Notes under the pieces: model-generated
The model's database searches: none
Told to the model about the DNA's origin: nothing
Seen by the model: the letters and a program-made list of their open reading frames with translations, nothing else
Shown here: positions 1-7,292 of the stretch, piece by piece
How positions within the stretch are numbered: position 1 is the stretch's first letter
Layout of the letters: every line of letters starts with the position of its first letter
Translations under genes and position numbers: made by a program
Source: Candidatus Poseidoniales archaeon
GTDB lineage: Archaea; Thermoplasmatota; Poseidoniia; Poseidoniales; Poseidoniaceae
NCBI GenBank assembly: GCA_003602535.1
Contig: QQSA01000061.1
Span: 1,543-18,331 of the forward strand
DNA length: 16,789 bases
Direction: 5' to 3'

Positions 1-827
1 GGCCAAGATAATAGTGGCAACTCCCTATATGACTCTATGAAAAGTAGTCCTGCCCTGGAAGGAACAACTTTTCCATTGGGTAACAAGAAATCTCTGGCTC
101 CTGAGATTCCTGATTCGATTCGAGGACGTATTGTTTCTTCAGTGCCATGACCTATCCTCACCATGTGAGCAATCACTGACTCGCCGTGCTCAATCATAGA
201 ATTGATGTGTCCCTCTGCGAAATCCTGCATAACTTTAATGTCTCCAGAAACACCATTTACTGGTGTTCTTGCCAACCAATTCTGTAACACATCATTCAAA
301 GAAGGGAGATTATCGATTCGAATCATATTCTCCATTACCGAGTCACTCAACTTACCTTCAGAATGTAATTTACGATTATGGACCATTGGATCCATACCAC
401 CGATTCTTTGCTCTGATTCTAATCCGAGTAACATCTCTAGTGTTCTCATTTGCCAACTCTCAAATCCTGAAGAAGTTCCTAATCTATCTCTGAATGCTAA
501 GAAATCTTGAGGTGAAAGTGTTTCCATAACCTTCCATTGAGAAGCCAAAAGACGGAAAATTTCCGAACAGCGTTCTAAATGACTAACTATTACAGGGATT
601 TTCTTCTCATCCACTAATTCTACGTTTAACAATTTCAAAGCCTCTTCTAACTCACGGTTTATTTGCTTAAACCATAACTCAAATGCTTGGTGTACTACGA
701 TAAAATGCATCTCATGATTTGATGGCGATGGTTCATGACCTTCAGGACCAGACTGTAATGACAATAATTCTTCGAGTTGTAAGTAGTTGCCGTAAGTCAT
801 TCTGCTAGGCGGCGTCTCGCTGCTCAT
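1..827 (-). CDS. kynA: Tryptophan 2,3-dioxygenase (partial, C-terminus beyond window)
   Basis: A haem enzyme that opens the indole ring of L-tryptophan with O2 to give N-formylkynurenine, the first step of the kynurenine pathway. About 275 codons are open without a stop from ATG at 827 to the window edge. Visible family motifs are MTYGNYLQLEELLSLQ (residues 10-25), FIVVHQAFELWFKQ (42-55, with H46 the conserved distal-pocket His), DFLAFR (108-113, with F109 and R113 at the positions that in other TDOs contact the substrate), SGFES, and near the edge FIESYRELPLLSWP. The proximal haem His and the GTGGS substrate loop should lie in the missing C-terminal part. A second start at 800 (MTYGNYL) is possible. 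The gene is divergent from purP with 134 bases between them. The family is common in bacteria and animals and less expected in archaea, which suggests old transfer. Family assignment is firm. Confidence 0.93.
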   Translation of the reverse strand, partial: MSSETPPSRMTYGNYLQLEELLSLQSGPEGHEPSPSNHEMHFIVVHQAFELWFKQINRELEEALKLLNVELVDEKKIPVIVSHLERCSEIFRLLASQWKVMETLSPQDFLAFRDRLGTSSGFESWQMRTLEMLLGLESEQRIGGMDPMVHNRKLHSEGKLSDSVMENMIRIDNLPSLNDVLQNWLARTPVNGVSGDIKVMQDFAEGHINSMIEHGESVIAHMVRIGHGTEETIRPRIESGISGARDFLLPNGKVVPSRAGLLFIESYRELPLLSW

Positions 828-903
828 AATTGACGCAGATAAGGCAGGGCTTGAAACCTTGACGGCCAAAATTACTTCGTCTGAGAAAAAAAACTGTTCA
901 AAG

Positions 904-910
904 TATAATA
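904..910 (+). promoter_or_regulatory. Possible TATA box for purP
   Basis: The motif tataata lies in the 134-base gap between the divergent TDO and purP genes. An archaeal start site about 25 bases downstream would leave a leader of roughly 30 bases before purP. No Shine-Dalgarno motif precedes the purP ATG. The rest of the gap holds an A8 run at 886-893 and no clear inverted repeat. This is motif-based only. Confidence 0.3.
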
Positions 911-961
911 TTCGCATCTGATTTCCGTAATAGTCATTAGTAAGACACAAAAGCCGTCGGC

Positions 962-2074
962 ATGGGCGTAGACATAGCACTGTTACGGAATTGGCTTCAA
1001 TCCTATGACCCAGAGCAAATCACAATCGGCGTGGTTGCATCTCATTCATCTCTTCAAATACTTCATGGTGCACGTCAAGAAGGTTTCAAAACTTTAGGAA
1101 TCGCTGTCGGAGAAAACCGACGCAGATTCTATTCTGCATTTCCTGGAGCCGAGCCTGATGAATGGTTAATGCTAGATAATTACAGAGAAATGTTGGACCA
1201 TGCAGAATGGTTCCGAAAGCAGAATGTCATCATAATTCCACACGGGTCTTTAGTCGAATACTTAGGAAGTTCAAATTTCAAGAATCTGGAAGTTCCGACT
1301 TTTGGTAATCGAGGTATACTGCATTGGGAAAGCAGTAGAGAAAGGCAGCGTAAATGGTTAGAACAGGGCGGTTGTTCAATGCCTAAAGTAATCGATGATC
1401 CTCACGATATAGACGGACCAGTGATTGTCAAATATGCCGGTGCTAAAGGTGGAGAAGGATATTTCATTGCTAGAGATTATAGAGATTTCAAAAGAAATGT
1501 TAAGCTCGATGAAGAATTTACTATTCAAGAATATGTATTGGGTTGCAGATATTACCTACACTTTTTCTTTGACCCTACCGCTGATGATGGTTTCCAAGTT
1601 AGAGGAACTGGGAGCAATTCTGGAAAGAACCTTGGCCGTCTAGAGTTATTGAGTATGGATAGAAGAGATGAATCAAATGTCGACGAGTTCTACAAATTAG
1701 GAAGCTTACGTGACCTCAGAGAAATGAGTCTCGAACCATCATTTGTAGTTACAGGAAACCAACCAGTTGTAATTAGAGAAAGTCTACTTCCAAGAGCATT
1801 CGAAATGGCAGAAGGCACTGTTGCTGCTTCATTTGAGTTAGAAGAGAATTCTAGAGGAATGATTGGAGCATTTTGTCTAGAGACGATTGTAACAGACAAG
1901 TTGGAATTCAGAGTTTTCGAGATAAGTGCTAGAATTGTTGCAGGTTCAAATCCATTCGTAGGAGGATCTCCTTACAGTGATATTAACGAACCATTTATGT
2001 CCACTGGAAGGCGTATTGCTCGCTCCATAAAGAAGGCTATTAAGAACGATAAACTCGATCAGATTCTATCCTGA
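962..2074 (+). CDS. purP: PurP: formate-dependent FAICAR synthetase
   Basis: 5-Formaminoimidazole-4-carboxamide ribonucleotide synthetase, the archaeal enzyme that makes FAICAR from AICAR, formate and ATP in purine synthesis (ATP-grasp fold), replacing the folate-dependent PurH step. The 370 residues match the family along their length: ASHSSLQIL (26-34), FGNRGILHWES (114-124), the ATP-grasp strand GPVIVKYAGAKGGEGYF (152-168), QEYVLG (189-194), RRDESNVDEF (234-243), ESLLP (273-277) and ISARIVAGSN (321-330). Length is normal for PurP. The ATG at 962 puts the first conserved motif at the expected distance; no Shine-Dalgarno is visible. It is transcribed alone, and its stop lies 18 bases from the stop of the convergent coiled-coil gene. 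PurP is essentially restricted to archaea and is one of the best taxonomic markers in the window. Confidence 0.93.
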   Translation: MGVDIALLRNWLQSYDPEQITIGVVASHSSLQILHGARQEGFKTLGIAVGENRRRFYSAFPGAEPDEWLMLDNYREMLDHAEWFRKQNVIIIPHGSLVEYLGSSNFKNLEVPTFGNRGILHWESSRERQRKWLEQGGCSMPKVIDDPHDIDGPVIVKYAGAKGGEGYFIARDYRDFKRNVKLDEEFTIQEYVLGCRYYLHFFFDPTADDGFQVRGTGSNSGKNLGRLELLSMDRRDESNVDEFYKLGSLRDLREMSLEPSFVVTGNQPVVIRESLLPRAFEMAEGTVAASFELEENSRGMIGAFCLETIVTDKLEFRVFEISARIVAGSNPFVGGSPYSDINEPFMSTGRRIARSIKKAIKNDKLDQILS

Positions 2075-2092
2075 AGAGTTCGTTTTCAATCA

Positions 2093-3838
2093 TCAGTCGG
2101 CTTCGTTTTCTTCAGAGCCGTCCCATTCTCCACTCTGTAATGCTGCTAGCTTCTCCTTAGCTTCTGCAGCCTGTGCTGCTCTAGTTTCAGGGTCTTCTAT
2201 TGTGAATTCACAAATCAACATAATTGGATCGCCACTAGAGATTTTTGCTTCGTATTCTTGAATATCTCCACCCGCATTGCAAATTACCTTGAAAGCGGTT
2301 GGATCCTTAGATCGGCGCTTCTTATGCTTCTTGTAATGGTGAACATAGGCTTTGTAAGTGCCTCCAGGAGCCTTTCCTTCAGGCCAAACTACATTCTCAA
2401 CAGGTTTCTTGGTTTCCGGTCGAACATTAGCATCAACATCTAATTCTCCTCCACAAGCAGACTCTCTGTTTCCACCATGTATTCTTTCACCAGACGGACA
2501 TACAACGTGTAAATCGAGATCATTGTAGTTATTCCAAATTAGAGAAATCTGAACATCTGAAGTTTTACCACCTTCTCTTTCCAATCGTTCTTTTAACTCA
2601 TCAAGCGCTTGCTGAGTAGCCTTTATCGCTTCTAATTCATCTGCCTCATTAGCAACTATTTCTGCAATCCTTTGCTCTTCTGCTAATGCCATCTCTTCTT
2701 GGCGAGTTTCTTCTAATTCAATTGCAAGCCGTTCTTCTTCTGCAATTTTTTCTGTTTCTTCAGCGATTAGAGCCTGCTCTCTTTCTTCGTCAGAACCTCT
2801 ATCTTCAGGTGCTTCCAATTCGAATTCACAAACTAGCATAATTGGATCTCCACTAGATAATTGTCCCTCATAATGGGTTAACTCGCCTCCTGAGTTACAA
2901 ACAACTCTGAACTTTGTAGGATCTTTTGAACGGCGTTTATTGTGTTTCTTGTAGTGGTGTACATACACTTTGTAAGTACCTGGTGGGGCTTTGAAATCAG
3001 GCCAAACGATATTTTCTACTGGTTTCTTTGTTTCAGGTCTCACATTTGCATCGACATCTAACTCTCCACCACATTCAGATATCTTATTTCCTCCGTGTAT
3101 CCTTTCACCAGATGGACATAATACATGTAAATCCAAATCATTGTAATTATCCCACATTAGTGATACTTGTACTTCAGAAGACTTTGCTCCTTCTCTTTCT
3201 AACCTTTCTTCTAATTCAGAAGTTGCGGCTTCAGATTCCATTTGTGCTTCCATAGCTTCAGATTCCTTGAGCGCTTCAAGTTCAGCCAATCTTTCCTCTT
3301 CTGCTTCAGCAAGTTCTTGCTGTCTCTGGGACTCTTTTTCATCTGCAAGTCGCTTTTCTTCTGCCAATCGTTCTGCTTCACGCTCCTCGGCTTCTTTACG
3401 AGCTGCTTCCAATTCTGCTTCTCGCTTAGCTTCGTACTCTGCTTTCTTGCGAGCTTCTTCTGCTTCAATTTCCGCAATGCGAGCTTGTTCTTCTTCAATC
3501 AATTTATTCGCTGCTTCTTCAGCGAGGGTTTTCCTAGCTTCCTCTTCTGCTAGCATGATTGCTCTCTCATCACGTCTTTTTGATGCTAAATGGCGTTCAA
3601 TTTCTGATAACTTACGATCAAATTCATTGTGTGCTTTTGAAAAATCAGGAGTTCCACGACGTTTTAGGTCTTGACGGTTGATTGTCATGGACCGGTCACT
3701 GCGGCCATCATCACGTACTAACATGAACCATATTCCGAAGAGAAATGCCCCTCCGAGAATACCAACCATTAACCAAGAAGTCAGGTCCATGTGCCGGGCT
3801 AACTCTAACTGGGACTTATTACCATCGCTTGTAAACAT
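2093..3838 (-). CDS. Membrane-anchored coiled-coil protein with two YfaP/DUF2135-like domains
   Basis: The cellular role is unknown. The 581-residue protein has one N-terminal membrane segment (about 20-41), an Arg/Asp linker, and a long charged coiled coil rich in Glu, Ala, Lys and Arg (about 68-220). Domain 1 follows (about 222-342), then a second coiled coil (about 343-425), domain 2 (about 428-546) and an acidic tail. Each domain carries DNYNDLDLHV or NNYNDLDLHV, CPSGERIHGGN, GGELDVDANVRPETKKPVEN, (A)P(P/G)GTYK and YVHHYKKH. This resembles the YfaP/DUF2135 beta-sandwich family (consensus from memory: W..D.DLDLHV.DP.G, then ELDVD, then GTY.VYV). Each domain has paired cysteines. No signal-peptide cleavage site is evident, so an uncleaved anchor is likely; topology is undecided. 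The start could instead be codon 17 (ATG at 3790), just before the membrane segment. It is divergent from the HTH_10 gene. Confidence 0.75.
   Translation of the reverse strand: MFTSDGNKSQLELARHMDLTSWLMVGILGGAFLFGIWFMLVRDDGRSDRSMTINRQDLKRRGTPDFSKAHNEFDRKLSEIERHLASKRRDERAIMLAEEEARKTLAEEAANKLIEEEQARIAEIEAEEARKKAEYEAKREAELEAARKEAEEREAERLAEEKRLADEKESQRQQELAEAEEERLAELEALKESEAMEAQMESEAATSELEERLEREGAKSSEVQVSLMWDNYNDLDLHVLCPSGERIHGGNKISECGGELDVDANVRPETKKPVENIVWPDFKAPPGTYKVYVHHYKKHNKRRSKDPTKFRVVCNSGGELTHYEGQLSSGDPIMLVCEFELEAPEDRGSDEEREQALIAEETEKIAEEERLAIELEETRQEEMALAEEQRIAEIVANEADELEAIKATQQALDELKERLEREGGKTSDVQISLIWNNYNDLDLHVVCPSGERIHGGNRESACGGELDVDANVRPETKKPVENVVWPEGKAPGGTYKAYVHHYKKHKKRRSKDPTAFKVICNAGGDIQEYEAKISSGDPIMLICEFTIEDPETRAAQAAEAKEKLAALQSGEWDGSEENEAD
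2201..2557 (-). repeat. Second copy of the duplicated YfaP-like domain
   Basis: This encodes residues about 428-546 of the coiled-coil protein and pairs with the copy at 2813-3175. Long stretches are identical in protein (DLDLHV, CPSGERIHGGN, ELDVDANVRPETKKPVEN, RRSKDPT), while the DNA differs at many third codon positions. The duplication is therefore not recent, and the protein sequence is being held constant. Confidence 0.8.
2813..3175 (-). repeat. First copy of the duplicated YfaP-like domain
   Basis: This encodes residues about 222-342 of the coiled-coil protein and pairs with 2201-2557. Both copies are preceded by a similar coiled-coil end, LEERLEREGAKSSEVQ here and LKERLEREGGKTSDVQ in the other. 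The duplicated unit therefore includes part of the stalk as well as the globular domain. Confidence 0.8.
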
Positions 3839-3875
3839 CGTATTCTGAAGGTGAAAACCGCTAATCTTTCATGTT

Positions 3876-3883
3876 CTTATATG
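3876..3883 (+). promoter_or_regulatory. TATA-like box placed for a leaderless transcript of the HTH_10 gene
   Basis: The motif cttatatg is centred about 23 bases before the ATG at 3903. That is where an archaeal TATA box would start transcription at or next to the start codon. No Shine-Dalgarno precedes this ATG, which fits leaderless translation. The 64-base gap must also hold the promoter of the divergent coiled-coil gene; no clear box was picked out for it. Confidence 0.4.
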
Positions 3884-3902
3884 ACAACTATGTGATTCAA
3901 CT

Positions 3903-4562
3903 ATGCGGGAAGTACAGTTGAAGTGGAATCCGGAAACTGTAGAACACTCTGAAATTGGACAAATAACGAATGTTGCCTCAAGATATGAAGTTGTAGCTCA
4001 TCTCGAGGTTACTAAAATTGGTGTCAGACAGTTAGTGAAAATAGATTTCAATGAAGGCATGGGGCCTGAGCAACTAGACAAAATCGATTTTCTCAATGTT
4101 GAAGGTCCTATGAATCCTCACCCACTACCTAATGTAGGAGAAGATGGATATGTTGTAGTTTGGAATAATCATCCATTATCCGTCGCCGCAATCAACTTTG
4201 ACAGTTTACATGTCATACCTCCATATGTAATCGGTGAAAATGGAGTTCAAATTACAATTAGAGGCCTTCCCGAAGGAGTGAGTGGTTTCCTTAAAGCGGC
4301 TAGAGTATTACTACCACCAGATAGTGTGAATGTAGTAGATATTGCTGAAATTGAGGACACTATTTTACAAATATTAACTCCTAAGCAATTGGAAATAGCA
4401 ACTTTAGCAGTGCAGTCGGGATATTACAAAACCCCACGCGGAATAACAAAAAAAGAGCTTTCCGAATTAAGTAAAATTCCGAGATCGACACTTCAGGAGC
4501 ATCTATCAAAAGCTGAAGCTGCAATGATTGAGTGGGCTGTGAAAACACATCTTTCAAAATGA
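3903..4562 (+). CDS. Bat-like HTH_10 transcriptional regulator
   Basis: A probable DNA-binding transcription factor of the bacterioopsin-activator (Bat)-like HTH_10 family, common in Euryarchaeota. The 219-residue protein has an N-terminal domain of about 150 residues of the kind that accompanies HTH_10, probably for sensing or dimerisation. The C-terminal helix-turn-helix begins LTPKQLEIATLAVQSGYY (158-175), followed by TPRGITKKELSELSKIPRSTLQEHLSKAE (given here only as its key parts: TPRGITKKEL, then RSTLQEHL). These match the family pattern LTP.Q...L..A...GYY..PR followed by a recognition helix with ST..EHL. No GAF or PAS domain is present, so any ligand is unknown. It is the first gene of the plus-strand aromatic run, 37 bases before ADH synthase, so it may regulate that operon or itself. 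That role is inferred from position only. Confidence 0.85.
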   Translation: MREVQLKWNPETVEHSEIGQITNVASRYEVVAHLEVTKIGVRQLVKIDFNEGMGPEQLDKIDFLNVEGPMNPHPLPNVGEDGYVVVWNNHPLSVAAINFDSLHVIPPYVIGENGVQITIRGLPEGVSGFLKAARVLLPPDSVNVVDIAEIEDTILQILTPKQLEIATLAVQSGYYKTPRGITKKELSELSKIPRSTLQEHLSKAEAAMIEWAVKTHLSK

Positions 4563-4599
4563 GGAAAGTATTGTCTACAACTCCCTTCTCGCCTTAAAC

Positions 4600-5370
4600 A
4601 TGGGCGATATTGATTCATTGTTACCTGGCGGGAAGGGAGTGTGGATTCCCATAGACCATGGAGTATCAGATTTCCCAGTTAATGGATTAGAAAACCTAGA
4701 CGATTTATTGGAGAAAATCTCTCATGCTGATGCCGTTGTTGCTCAGAAAGGTGTTGTATCAAGGTACTCATCTTCATCAGCAAATATGGTCGCTCATTTA
4801 TCCGTATCAACTCGACACGCTGGTTTAAGATCTAGCGATAAAGTACTCGTTGGAAGTGTAGAGGAATCATTATCCAGAGGAGCTAAGGGAGTTAGTGTTC
4901 AGGTCAACATGGGTAGTCCGGATGAACCCGAAATGATTGAACGATTAGGATTGATCACTCAAGATGCCCACTTCCTCGATTGTCCAGTCTTAGGAATGAT
5001 TTACCCTCGAGGTGAAAACCTTAGCATAATGGATGGAGATGATACTAATGGTGCCGCACATGCTGCTAGGCTAGCATTTGAATTAGGATGTGATGTTGTC
5101 AAAACTAAATGGACTGGTTCAATCGATTCATTTCGCAAAGTTACTGAGGCGGTACCTATTCCTGTTTTGATAGCGGGTGGACCTGCTGATTCATCAACAA
5201 AAGAAATTCTCACTATTGTCCATCAGGCGATACAATCTGGCGGAGGAGGGGTTTGTATGGGCCGGCAAGTATTCTCTCACGAATCACCTGGAAAAATGGT
5301 TACTGCTTTGAAAATGATCGTTCATGATAGTTATGAAGTGGACAAAGCCATCTTAGAATCAGGATTGTGA
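4600..5370 (+). CDS. aroA': 2-amino-3,7-dideoxy-D-threo-hept-6-ulosonate (ADH) synthase
   Basis: A class I (Schiff-base) aldolase of the DhnA/FbaB family. In the archaeal shikimate route it joins L-aspartate 4-semialdehyde to 6-deoxy-5-ketofructose 1-phosphate, giving ADH. Visible motifs are IPIDHGVS (16-23, with D19), the catalytic-tyrosine region MIYPRG (133-138), VKTKWTG (167-173, with K168 as the probable Schiff-base lysine; Trp stands where Tyr is usual), VLIAGGP (189-195) and GGGGVCMGRQVF (214-225). At 256 residues it is slightly short at the N-terminus compared with about 265-275. The frame upstream of the ATG has no other usual start codon before a stop at 4540. The related function, fructose-bisphosphate aldolase, is made unlikely by the neighbouring DHQ synthase II, which uses the ADH product. 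Their genes are separated by 4 bases. Confidence 0.88.
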   Translation: MGDIDSLLPGGKGVWIPIDHGVSDFPVNGLENLDDLLEKISHADAVVAQKGVVSRYSSSSANMVAHLSVSTRHAGLRSSDKVLVGSVEESLSRGAKGVSVQVNMGSPDEPEMIERLGLITQDAHFLDCPVLGMIYPRGENLSIMDGDDTNGAAHAARLAFELGCDVVKTKWTGSIDSFRKVTEAVPIPVLIAGGPADSSTKEILTIVHQAIQSGGGGVCMGRQVFSHESPGKMVTALKMIVHDSYEVDKAILESGL

Positions 5371-5374
5371 TAAA

Positions 5375-6349
5375 GTGCAAGTTTGGCTCGAATCTGGTAC
5401 TCGCCAAAAAGGTGTAGACTTACTAGTGGGTGACGATTTAGAAATCGATGGTGCTGCATTATACATTAATGGAAAACAAGTCGGTAGGAAAGTCAATGTC
5501 AGCAGTTCAGAAGGACAGGCAAATGCTAGGTCCATGTCAGGTAGTGTAGAATGGATCCTGCTTGAACTAGGAGAATGGAAAATGATTCCTATCGAGAATA
5601 TTATCGCAGCATGTGATGGAGTCCCAACAAAAGTTGCTGCAAGAATTTCATCGCCCGAACAAGTTCTTGGTGCCGCATTTGCATTGCAAATCGGAGTAGA
5701 TGCCTTACTGGTGCCTGAAGAAATTCTACCAACTGCATTGATCGCTAAATCTCAACGTGGAGAAACTAACTCTGAGCCTGAAGTTTCGATCGAAAATGAC
5801 TCATTTGAGTTATCTACGGTTGAAGTCATTGAAGTAAAGGAAGGAGGAATTGGAGATAGAGTCTGTGTAGACCTCACCTCTATGTTGGATAATGGAGAAG
5901 GAATGCTCGTTGGATCTAGTTCTTCATCTCTGGTTTTAGTTCATGGAGAGACTGTTGAATCAGAATTTGTTCCTACAAGACCATTCAGAGTTAATGCAGG
6001 TGCAGCTCATTCTTACATTCTAATGGCGGATGGAACAACATCGTATCTGTGTGAATTAAAGATGGGTGATGAAGTAATGGTAGTTAGCAGTCAAGGCAAT
6101 TGTAGAACTGCTATTGTGGGCAGAGTTAAGATAGAAAGGAGGCCATTTATTTTATTCCGATGGAAGGATGAAAACAATAATGAAGCAGGCGCACTCCTCC
6201 AGCAAGCGGAGACCGTTAGACTCATCACTTCATCCACCGGAATCGTTTCAATTACTGATTTGGTCAAAGGCACCTCGCTTTTAGGATGGAGCGGTGGAGT
6301 CGGCCGACACATTGGAATTCCAATTAGTGCGGAGGTAACCGAGAATTAG
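5375..6349 (+). CDS. aroB': 3-dehydroquinate synthase II (archaeal type)
   Basis: An NAD-dependent enzyme that oxidatively deaminates and cyclises ADH to 3-dehydroquinate, replacing DAHP synthase plus AroB in many archaea. The 324 residues are typical in length. The conserved C-terminal half is clear: GGIGDRVCVD (157-166), GEGMLVGSSSSSL (174-186), RPFRVNAGAAHSY (202-214), GRVKIERRP (249-257) and GRHIG (310-314). The N-terminal half, with DGVPTKVAARISSPEQ, also fits. Translation probably begins at the GTG at 5375, four bases after the ADH synthase stop, because this gives the short MQVWLE start usual for the family and no nearer ATG does. The pair acts in sequence and is almost certainly co-transcribed. 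Confidence 0.92.
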   Translation: MQVWLESGTRQKGVDLLVGDDLEIDGAALYINGKQVGRKVNVSSSEGQANARSMSGSVEWILLELGEWKMIPIENIIAACDGVPTKVAARISSPEQVLGAAFALQIGVDALLVPEEILPTALIAKSQRGETNSEPEVSIENDSFELSTVEVIEVKEGGIGDRVCVDLTSMLDNGEGMLVGSSSSSLVLVHGETVESEFVPTRPFRVNAGAAHSYILMADGTTSYLCELKMGDEVMVVSSQGNCRTAIVGRVKIERRPFILFRWKDENNNEAGALLQQAETVRLITSSTGIVSITDLVKGTSLLGWSGGVGRHIGIPISAEVTEN

Positions 6350-6357
6350 GTGACATT

Positions 6358-7239
6358 ATGGCAGTACTAGGCTCTGGAACTGCTAACGGAGGCTGCAGTC
6401 TCCTGCATGCAGCAGGTTTGGGCTATGGCGCCACTTTAGCACTAGATTTGCCGGTTAAAGTTAGATTGTTGGACAAAATGCCAAAACGTGAATTATTGGA
6501 TCCAGATGGATTACTAGATGCTGTTTTGACATCATGGACGAATGCAGGTCACCCTTTGCCAGAAGGTGAATTGTTCTGGTCAGTCAATTCTAAAATTCCT
6601 CCACGTCAAGGTTTGAAATCAAGTTCTGCTGTTGCTGTAGCCGCTATCAAAGCCCTATGCTCAGCAAGTGATATTGAGATTGCCAATTCAGATATTATCG
6701 ACATAGCAGCTAACGCTCAATTGGCATCTGGTGTATCAATTACTGGAAGTTATGATGACTCATGGGCAGCTCTTGAGGGGGGTTGGAAGTTAATCGATGC
6801 GAACGCTGAAGATGCTCGATCAGGCCTTCTTTTAGAATCACAGGGACCTAAATCAGAGGACTGGAAAGTAATTTTAGTATTACGTGGAGATAGAGAGGAA
6901 AGACCTGCATTAGAAGATTTTACTTATCACCAACAAGCCTTCAGTCAGGCGTTAACAGCATTACAAGAAGGAAAAGACCTTGTTGCCCTAACATGGAATG
7001 GAAGAGGAGTTATTGGTGCACTAAATGATTCGACAGGTCGACGATTTACTAATGATGCATTTGTGAATGGAGCAAGAGCTGCAGGTATTAGTGGCTCAGG
7101 TCCTGCAATAGCTATTTTTGCACCATCGATTAGTTCCCCTACAATTGAAAGATTACTAAGATGGTATCAAAAGTTCGATGATTTAGAAATCATTGAAACT
7201 AGCATTATCAATGCAGATTTAGATGCTATGGATGAATAA
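6358..7239 (+). CDS. aroK: Shikimate kinase, archaeal GHMP-kinase type
   Basis: This enzyme phosphorylates shikimate with ATP to shikimate 3-phosphate. It belongs to the GHMP kinase superfamily and is unrelated to bacterial P-loop AroK. The 293 residues carry the three GHMP signatures: the phosphate loop PPRQGLKSSSA (81-91), GVSITGSYDDSWA (125-137) and GISGSGPA (243-250). The GLKSSSA and ITG.YDD forms are those of archaeal shikimate kinase rather than homoserine kinase, and the position between DHQ synthase II and chorismate synthase supports this. The ATG at 6358 is preceded by GGTGA at 6349-6353, which overlaps the last base of the upstream stop. The upstream gap is 8 bases. The enzymes of the three other shikimate steps are absent from this cluster. 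Confidence 0.92.
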   Translation: MAVLGSGTANGGCSLLHAAGLGYGATLALDLPVKVRLLDKMPKRELLDPDGLLDAVLTSWTNAGHPLPEGELFWSVNSKIPPRQGLKSSSAVAVAAIKALCSASDIEIANSDIIDIAANAQLASGVSITGSYDDSWAALEGGWKLIDANAEDARSGLLLESQGPKSEDWKVILVLRGDREERPALEDFTYHQQAFSQALTALQEGKDLVALTWNGRGVIGALNDSTGRRFTNDAFVNGARAAGISGSGPAIAIFAPSISSPTIERLLRWYQKFDDLEIIETSIINADLDAMDE

Positions 7240-7278
7240 TCACATTCATCAATAAGACCCTTCTCAATCGGTTTGATA

Positions 7279-7292
7279 CTCATGCGCATGAG
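7279..7292. repeat. 14-base perfect palindrome across the aroC start
   Basis: The sequence ctcatgcgcatgag equals its own reverse complement. It contains both candidate ATG codons of chorismate synthase (7282 and 7288). It could be an operator, or a small hairpin affecting initiation. A perfect 14-base palindrome is expected about once by chance in a window of this size, so only its position makes it notable. Confidence 0.35.

Noticed and set aside
202..510. Plus-strand open frames at the left edge
   Set aside because: They lie opposite the truncated tryptophan dioxygenase, which is open across the whole region and carries clear family motifs.
3211..3674. Ser/Ala-, Phe- and Lys-rich frames on both strands
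   Set aside because: They are shadows of the Glu/Ala/Lys coiled coil of the 2093-3838 gene; low-complexity coding DNA opens the other frames.
7274..7280. TGATACT near aroC as another copy of the MoxR-operon repeat
   Set aside because: Only seven bases match; a seven-base match is expected about twice by chance in this window, and another occurs inside the coiled-coil gene.
7273..7281. TTG start for chorismate synthase
   Set aside because: Two ATG codons follow at once and give the usual N-terminal length before GESHG; no Shine-Dalgarno site supports the TTG.
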